NCBI GenBank assembly: GCA_949290865.1
Contig: CASETM010000020.1
Coordinates: 1-49,060, forward strand
DNA length: 49,060 nt
DNA from: an uncultured Bacillota bacterium
Lineage (GTDB): Bacteria > Bacillota_I > Bacilli_A > Erysipelotrichales > Coprobacillaceae
Reading direction: 5' to 3'
In this document: positions 44,979 through 49,060 of the stretch, piece by piece
Position numbering within the stretch: position 1 is the first letter of the stretch
Layout of the letters: each line of letters opens with the position of its first letter
The notes under the pieces: generated by a model
What the model was told of the DNA's origin: nothing
Databases searched by the model: none
The model's input: only the letters and a program-made list of their open reading frames with translations
Program-made: the position numbers and the translations under genes

Positions 44979-45854
44979 ATGGAATATGTATATAAGGTGG
45001 TGAATCTACAACAGTTAGATGAATTTCCAAATCATCCATATCAGGTAAGAATAGATGAAGATCTAAGAAATCTTCAAAAAAGTATCATGGAAAGAGGAGT
45101 TGATGAACCATTGATTGTTAGAAAGATTGACGACAGGTATCAAGTCATATCTGGACATCGAAGAATGAAAGCCTGTCAATTGGCTGACATTAGCAATGTG
45201 CCCGTCAGAATAGTTGATCTTAATGATGATGAAGCAGTAGTCATGATGGTTGACAGCAATTTGCATAGAAGAAAATTATTGAAAAGTGAGTTAGCATTTG
45301 CCTATCGAATGAAAAATGAGGTTTTAAAGCATCAGGGTAAGAAGTTCATAGATGAAACAACTTTGTGCCCAGTGGGAACAAACTACAGTACACATTCGGC
45401 ACAGATAATAGCTAATCAAGAAAGAACAAGTAAAAGACAAATTTATCGATATATTCGATTAACTTATTTAAATAAAGGATTATTAGACCTTGTCGATGAA
45501 GAAAGAATAGCTATTCGTCCTGCATATGAACTTTCATTTTTAAATGATAAACAACAGGAAATGCTTTTAAAAGTTATAGAAGAACTTGATGCAACACCCA
45601 GTTTATCTCAGGCTAAATTCTTTAAAGAACTGGCCCAGGATGATGAGCTGGATGAAGAAACCATCTATGATGAATTATTGCAGGAAAAGCCAAATCAAAA
45701 GGAAAAATTAAAATTGGAAGCCAGTAAATTAAGACAGTATTTTCCCAGGGGTGTGACACCTTTGGAAATGCAGGAAGCTATCTTTTATTTGTTGGAAGAA
45801 CACAGTGATGAACTGGAACAGTATATGACCACTTCCTATGAACTGAAGATATAA
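44979..45854 (+). CDS. ParB/RepB/Spo0J-family DNA-binding protein 1 of the mobile element
   Basis: This 291-residue protein has a ParB N-terminal domain (about 10-95) with GVDEPLIVRKIDDRYQVISG and GHRRMKACQ (the CTP/phosphate-binding box) and a following HTH (NQERTSKRQIYRYIRL). The acidic C-terminal part is probably for dimerisation. Such proteins bind parS-like sites and help partition or regulate the excised element. AGGTGA precedes ATG 44979; the GTG at 44970 lies inside that site. It is the first gene after the leader terminator. Confidence 0.85.
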   Translation: MEYVYKVVNLQQLDEFPNHPYQVRIDEDLRNLQKSIMERGVDEPLIVRKIDDRYQVISGHRRMKACQLADISNVPVRIVDLNDDEAVVMMVDSNLHRRKLLKSELAFAYRMKNEVLKHQGKKFIDETTLCPVGTNYSTHSAQIIANQERTSKRQIYRYIRLTYLNKGLLDLVDEERIAIRPAYELSFLNDKQQEMLLKVIEELDATPSLSQAKFFKELAQDDELDEETIYDELLQEKPNQKEKLKLEASKLRQYFPRGVTPLEMQEAIFYLLEEHSDELEQYMTTSYELKI

Positions 45855-45907
45855 AAAAACAAGTAAGAAAAGCTTAGTTGTCTATTTACCAGCGGGAGAG
45901 AGGAAAA

Positions 45908-46840
45908 ATGATAAGTAATAATGTTTATTTAAGATTCGATACTTTTGATGATGAAAAAAGTGTATTGAATTTTATTAAGGAAGAAAAGAATTTTAAAGCT
46001 AATTCTAAAACATGGAAGAAAGATATCTATAAGTTATTGAGATATAAAAAGAAGCATTTAAGGAATTTTGAAAAAGATAATCAGTATCGTAATATTTTTG
46101 GCTATTATCTGAAGATCATGATTCCTGATATTTTTGATAAAAGAGTTGATGAGTTTGTAAGAGAAACAATGTTAGAAATCGATAAACGATTTTTAAAAGA
46201 CCTATATGTTTATAAAATAATCACTGAAGGTAAAGGAAGGTATGCAGAGATTATCTGTTTTACAAGATACGTGTATAAAAGAGCAAACAGATGTCTAAAG
46301 AAATATCAGCGTGATTATTACTATAATCAAAAGACAAAAAAATTATGTAAAAAAGATCATCCTGATGCTGTATTAAAAGCTAAAAAGGGTGATCTTATAC
46401 TGGATAGTAGTGGTCATAAAATATATGAAATTGTTGAGGTCAAAGCAGTTGAAGATAGAATCTTTGTTTATAAAACGATTCAGGAATTAACTCGAAGATT
46501 AAAGAATGCAGTAGCGACTGTCATTAAAGACAATCAGTATCACGAGCTGATCGTTAATATTGTTTCAAGAATTACCATTGATAAAGATGATAGTTCGGCG
46601 GTTAAAAAATATAAACAACAAAGAAATATAGTTATCAGGAAAATCAATGAAATTATCCGATCTTTTATTGAGCATATGAAATTGGGAAATCTTTTAACAA
46701 TTTCAGAAATAAAGGTAATCAATGAAGAATGGTGCAAAAAAGTTGATGAGATGGCACATGAAAAGAGCAGTTCTTTTGATGATATGAAAGACTATCTTTA
46801 TAAATGGTGGCAACAGAATATTATTGAAGTCATGTTCTAG
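45908..46840 (+). CDS. Basic protein of unknown function in the mobile element
   Basis: I do not recognise this 310-residue protein. It is rich in Lys, Arg and Tyr (RYKKKHLRNFEKDNQYRN, FTRYVYKRANRCLKKYQRDY), has no signal or membrane span, and is predicted to be mostly helical, suggesting a nucleic-acid binding protein. Its place between two ParB-like genes and before ParA suggests a role in replication, processing or partition of the element. GGGAGAGAGG (45894-45903) precedes ATG 45908. It ends just before a palindrome at 46842. Confidence 0.65.
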   Translation: MISNNVYLRFDTFDDEKSVLNFIKEEKNFKANSKTWKKDIYKLLRYKKKHLRNFEKDNQYRNIFGYYLKIMIPDIFDKRVDEFVRETMLEIDKRFLKDLYVYKIITEGKGRYAEIICFTRYVYKRANRCLKKYQRDYYYNQKTKKLCKKDHPDAVLKAKKGDLILDSSGHKIYEIVEVKAVEDRIFVYKTIQELTRRLKNAVATVIKDNQYHELIVNIVSRITIDKDDSSAVKKYKQQRNIVIRKINEIIRSFIEHMKLGNLLTISEIKVINEEWCKKVDEMAHEKSSSFDDMKDYLYKWWQQNIIEVMF

Positions 46841-46841
46841 T

Positions 46842-46855
46842 CGGTAATTTTACCG
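46842..46855 (+). promoter_or_regulatory. Palindrome CGGTAA-TT-TTACCG before parA
   Basis: A perfect dyad two bases after the preceding stop codon, in the 106-base gap before parA. Candidate partition (parS-like) or operator site; it has no T-run and so is not a clear terminator. A second small hairpin, TCCAG/CTGGA (46917-46931), lies just before the parA ribosome-binding site. Confidence 0.45.
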
Positions 46856-46946
46856 GGTAGAAAATTTGTATATTTGTTTATAAAACAAAAAAGAAACAAA
46901 ATAAAAGCAGAAAGGTTCCAGTAAAGCTGGATTAAGGAAAAAGAAA

Positions 46947-47816
46947 ATGAAAATTATAAGTGTAATCAATCAAAAAGGTGGCGTTGGAAAAACGCAGACA
47001 AGTATTAATTCAGCAGTGAGTTTAAGTAGAAAGGGATACCGTGTCTTGCTTATAGATGGAGATGCACAGGGCAATGCAACAAGCTATTTTGACAAAAAAG
47101 TAAATGATATCAATCTATCAAAATTTATAGAAAAAGAGTTTGATAATCAAGAACCATTAAAATGGCTTGAAGAAGCATTAGGTGATGCATTCTATGAATA
47201 TGATATCAATGATGTTCTTTTAGGACAGTGTCAGATCAAAGAAGCAATATATGCTACTGATTATGAAAATCTGTCTATTATTCCTTCTACAGAAACAAGA
47301 CTGATCAATACAGACCAGCTTATCAAAGCTGCCAATAAAATGCAGCATAACCGTCTAAAGAAGGCATTAAGAGATGTTAGAAAAGAATTTGATTATGTTG
47401 TCATTGATAATGCACCAACATTTAATACGATCACTCTAAATACTTTATTTACTAGTGATAAAGTCATTATTCCATTAAAGATTGGAAGATTTGAACTTGC
47501 AGGTTTTATCAAAACGATGAATGAACTGGAAAATCTAATGAATGACTTTGAATGCTTTTATCAGATCTATGTGTTATTTAACATGATTCCTAGAGGCAAG
47601 AGACCTCTTTATAGTGCTTTCATTGAAAAAATCAGAGGAATATTCAGTTCAACAGATAAATTATATGAAGTTAAGGTTTTGAATACTACAATAGGCTATC
47701 AGGACGCTGTTGCTTCCAAATCAGCTATGTCCTGTCAGCTGTTAGTTGATACCAAGAGCAAAATTGCTGATGACTATAAAAGATTTGCAGAAGAAATATT
47801 AGAGAAGGGACAGTAG
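46947..47816 (+). CDS. parA: ParA/Soj-family partition ATPase of the mobile element
   Basis: This 289-residue ATPase has the deviant Walker A KGGVGKTQTS (about 10-19), IDGDAQGNAT, and the Walker B-like VVIDNAPTFN. ParA proteins move ParB-bound DNA by ATP-dependent patterning on the nucleoid. In conjugative elements they stabilise the excised circular form or help position the transfer machinery. TTAAGGA lies nine bases before the ATG. The stop TAG is part of the ribosome-binding site AGGTGA of the following ParB-like gene. Confidence 0.93.
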   Translation: MKIISVINQKGGVGKTQTSINSAVSLSRKGYRVLLIDGDAQGNATSYFDKKVNDINLSKFIEKEFDNQEPLKWLEEALGDAFYEYDINDVLLGQCQIKEAIYATDYENLSIIPSTETRLINTDQLIKAANKMQHNRLKKALRDVRKEFDYVVIDNAPTFNTITLNTLFTSDKVIIPLKIGRFELAGFIKTMNELENLMNDFECFYQIYVLFNMIPRGKRPLYSAFIEKIRGIFSSTDKLYEVKVLNTTIGYQDAVASKSAMSCQLLVDTKSKIADDYKRFAEEILEKGQ

Positions 47817-47825
47817 GTGATATAT

Positions 47826-48509
47826 ATGAGCTTAACGGATTTACAGAATATGCAACCTAAAATGAATCATCTGCTCGGACTTAGAAAAATTGATATTGAA
47901 GATATAAAAGAAAATGATCATAACATTTTTGAACAAAGAGATATCGATGAATTGAAAGAAAATATCAAAAAAGATGGATTATTAAAACCTTTGGAAGTCT
48001 ATCAGGATGATGATCATTATATTTTAATAGGTGGACATCGTCGTTATAATGCTTTGTTGCAGCTGTATATGGATGATTTAATCGAACCAGAGATTAACTG
48101 CATTGTCTATCCAAAACCGGATTGTGAAAATAATGAATTGATTCAGATCATTGCTTCAAATGCTCAAAGAAACATGAGTAAAGCAGAACTGGTTGAAATA
48201 ACCAGGATATTATTAAAAATTCTAGAAAGTGAGCCGGACAGAAAGCCAAAAGGAATGGAAACCAGAGTATGGATAGGCGGATATTTGGGGGTATGTGGTA
48301 AGACTGCCCAGGAATATATCAATTTAGCAAGAGGGAAAAAACAAATGTCTAAAAAAGAAAGAGATATATCTTTTGAATACGTAGAAACGTTACTTAGAGA
48401 GAAGTATTCAACTAAAGTAAAGGTGACTAAGAATAGAGTGACACTTATTTACAATGGAGTGGATGATCTTAATAGAATACTTGAAATCATGAATTGTATA
48501 GAAAAATAA
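47826..48509 (+). CDS. ParB-family protein 2 of the mobile element
   Basis: This 227-residue protein has a ParB N-terminal domain (about 20-110) with GLLKPLEVYQ and ILIGGHRRYNAL, and a helical HTH-like part (GVCGKTAQEYINLA), then a C-terminal dimerisation-like segment. It is the probable partner of the ParA encoded nine bases upstream, completing a parAB cassette; the first ParB-like protein at 44979 is more distant in sequence and place. AGGTGA before ATG 47826 sets the start; the GTG at 47817 is rejected. Confidence 0.87.
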   Translation: MSLTDLQNMQPKMNHLLGLRKIDIEDIKENDHNIFEQRDIDELKENIKKDGLLKPLEVYQDDDHYILIGGHRRYNALLQLYMDDLIEPEINCIVYPKPDCENNELIQIIASNAQRNMSKAELVEITRILLKILESEPDRKPKGMETRVWIGGYLGVCGKTAQEYINLARGKKQMSKKERDISFEYVETLLREKYSTKVKVTKNRVTLIYNGVDDLNRILEIMNCIEK

Positions 48510-48523
48510 AATGGAGGACTTAT

Positions 48524-48814
48524 ATGTTTAAAGTTATTTTATGTGAAAAAATCAACAGTGAATTGACTGTCAAAGAAGTTGGAGACAGAAAGGTATGTAA
48601 TTTTACATTGGCTTGTAAAAATGCATTTGATAAATATGAATCCCATGTGCGATGTTCGATCTGGGGTTCGTTTGTTGATGAACTTGTAAAGAAAGATTAC
48701 ACAGATAAAACAGTTTTTATCGAAGGAGAAGGAACAAATAAGCTGTTGGATAACAATGATGGAAATCGTCATTATATTTTTAATGTCAAATGTTCAAGAA
48801 TTGAAGTTGTATGA
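48524..48814 (+). CDS. Short single-stranded DNA-binding protein (SSB-like)
   Basis: This 96-residue protein looks like an OB-fold SSB without the long acidic tail: KVCNFTLACKNAF, RCSIWGSFVDELVK and TVFIEGEGTNKLL match the strand pattern of SSB. Element-encoded SSBs protect the transferred single strand. GGAGG at 48513-48517 before ATG 48524 sets the start; the frame opens earlier within the ParB gene. It overlaps nothing and precedes a structured 61-base element. Confidence 0.8.
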   Translation: MFKVILCEKINSELTVKEVGDRKVCNFTLACKNAFDKYESHVRCSIWGSFVDELVKKDYTDKTVFIEGEGTNKLLDNNDGNRHYIFNVKCSRIEVV

Positions 48815-48817
48815 TAA

Positions 48818-48878
48818 AGTGAGGTTTTCGCCCTGAAAAGACAAATAAACAATAGACGATAGTCGGCGATACCTCTCT
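48818..48878 (+). ncRNA. Structured 61-base element between SSB and the LtrC-like gene
   Basis: AGTGAGGT (48818-48825) pairs with ACCTCTCT (48871-48878; one mismatch), then TCGCC (48828-48832) with GGCGA (48865-48869), enclosing a loop with a small GAC-GATA-GTC hairpin (48855-48864). It is more GC-rich than its surroundings. It may be a regulatory RNA, a leader for the next gene or a DNA hairpin such as a transfer-origin part. Confidence 0.45.
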
Positions 48879-48910
48879 CCCTTTTAATTTATGAAAGGCA
48901 GGTAACTTAA

Positions 48911-49060
48911 GTGAATATTAAAGAAAGAAGAAATGAAACAAAGGCATATGATCTGGTTACATTGGCTGCTGATCTAGGATTTACACCTGTTAAGGTCAGC
49001 AGTCGATTTATTTCACTGGAAGAACATGATTCAGTGATGATCAATATCACTAGAAATACA
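48911..49060 (+). CDS. Start of a probable DUF3991/LtrC-like protein (cut by window edge)
   Basis: Only the first 50 codons are in the window, starting with GTG at 48911 and containing VTLAADLGFTPVKVSSRFIS and LEEHDSVMIN. This resembles the N-terminus of DUF3991/CHC2-type zinc and TOPRIM-like proteins (LtrC family) found after SSB in Firmicutes conjugative elements, where they are thought to act as primases. AGGCAGGT lies upstream. The identification is based on a short stretch and position. Confidence 0.55.
   Translation, partial: MNIKERRNETKAYDLVTLAADLGFTPVKVSSRFISLEEHDSVMINITRNT

Larger units (their letters stand above)
42780..49060. mobile_element. End of an integrated conjugative-type element (continues beyond the window)
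   Basis: From the phosphoglucomutase terminator to the window edge, the content changes to integrase, paired Cro/CI-type regulators, divergent ParB-ParA-ParB-SSB genes and a probable LtrC-like gene. This order is typical of Firmicutes integrative conjugative elements of the Tn1549/CTn kind. The right end, relaxase and secretion genes would lie outside the window. The exact left boundary cannot be fixed without the other end or an empty site. Confidence 0.8.

Overview
The window is AT-rich chromosomal DNA from a low-GC Gram-positive bacterium. Three things point to the Erysipelotrichia (gut Coprobacillus/Thomasclavelia/Faecalibacillus-like organisms): Firmicutes-type gene order, strong Shine-Dalgarno sites and many extended -10 promoters, and the style of the proteins. 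Teichoic-acid precursor genes, a PASTA kinase, CIRCE and CRE operators and a CotD-like coat protein all fit a Gram-positive of spore-forming ancestry. The exact genus is inference.

Layout. 1-4.3 kb: a GNAT acetyltransferase, glycerol kinase behind a leader hairpin, and groES-groEL under two CIRCE operators. 4.3-5.7 kb: infC-rpmI-rplT with a strong promoter, a terminator-bearing leader and an AUU start for infC. 5.7-7.3 kb: an unrecognised membrane protein. 7.7-15.7 kb: two ABC systems. The first is a BceA-like ATPase between two BceB-like permeases that lack the usual extracellular domain. The second is an ATPase with a 1073-residue FtsX-type permease carrying heptad repeats. A phosphodiesterase lies between them on the minus strand. 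15.8-19.1 kb: two tandem paralogous membrane-anchored NlpC/P60 wall hydrolases. 19.2-23.5 kb: NAD(P)HX repair enzyme, PgeF, a small Cys-rich CotD-like protein and RqcH. 23.5-33.4 kb: the conserved Firmicutes run gmk-priA-rsmB-rlmN-prpC-prkC-rsgA-rpe-thiN, tightly packed, without rpoZ, coaBC, def and fmt at their usual places. 33.4-42.8 kb: reverse rubrerythrin, a Na+-coupled NSS transporter, a natural GpsA-TagD fusion, YaaA, an NA37 nucleoid protein, HPr with an upstream CRE, an ArAE-type membrane protein, a YbaK deacylase and phosphoglucomutase with another CRE.

42.8-49.06 kb is the end of an integrated conjugative-type element. It holds repeats beside a tyrosine integrase broken by frameshift and deletion, two Cro/CI-type regulators, a divergent leader with an intrinsic terminator, then ParB-like, unknown, ParA, ParB-like and SSB genes, a structured intergenic element and the start of a probable DUF3991/LtrC-like gene cut by the window edge.

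How the parts work together. GlpK and the GpsA-TagD fusion both handle glycerol 3-phosphate, the latter towards CDP-glycerol for teichoic acid. The PrpC/PrkC pair, NlpC/P60 hydrolases, PgeF and the ABC exporters all concern the envelope. HPr and phosphoglucomutase are probably under CcpA. The items most worth following are the GpsA-TagD fusion with a retained internal ribosome-binding site, the ABC system with two sensor-less permeases, and the attenuator and structured element of the mobile element. No CRISPR array, rRNA, tRNA or complete insertion sequence was seen.
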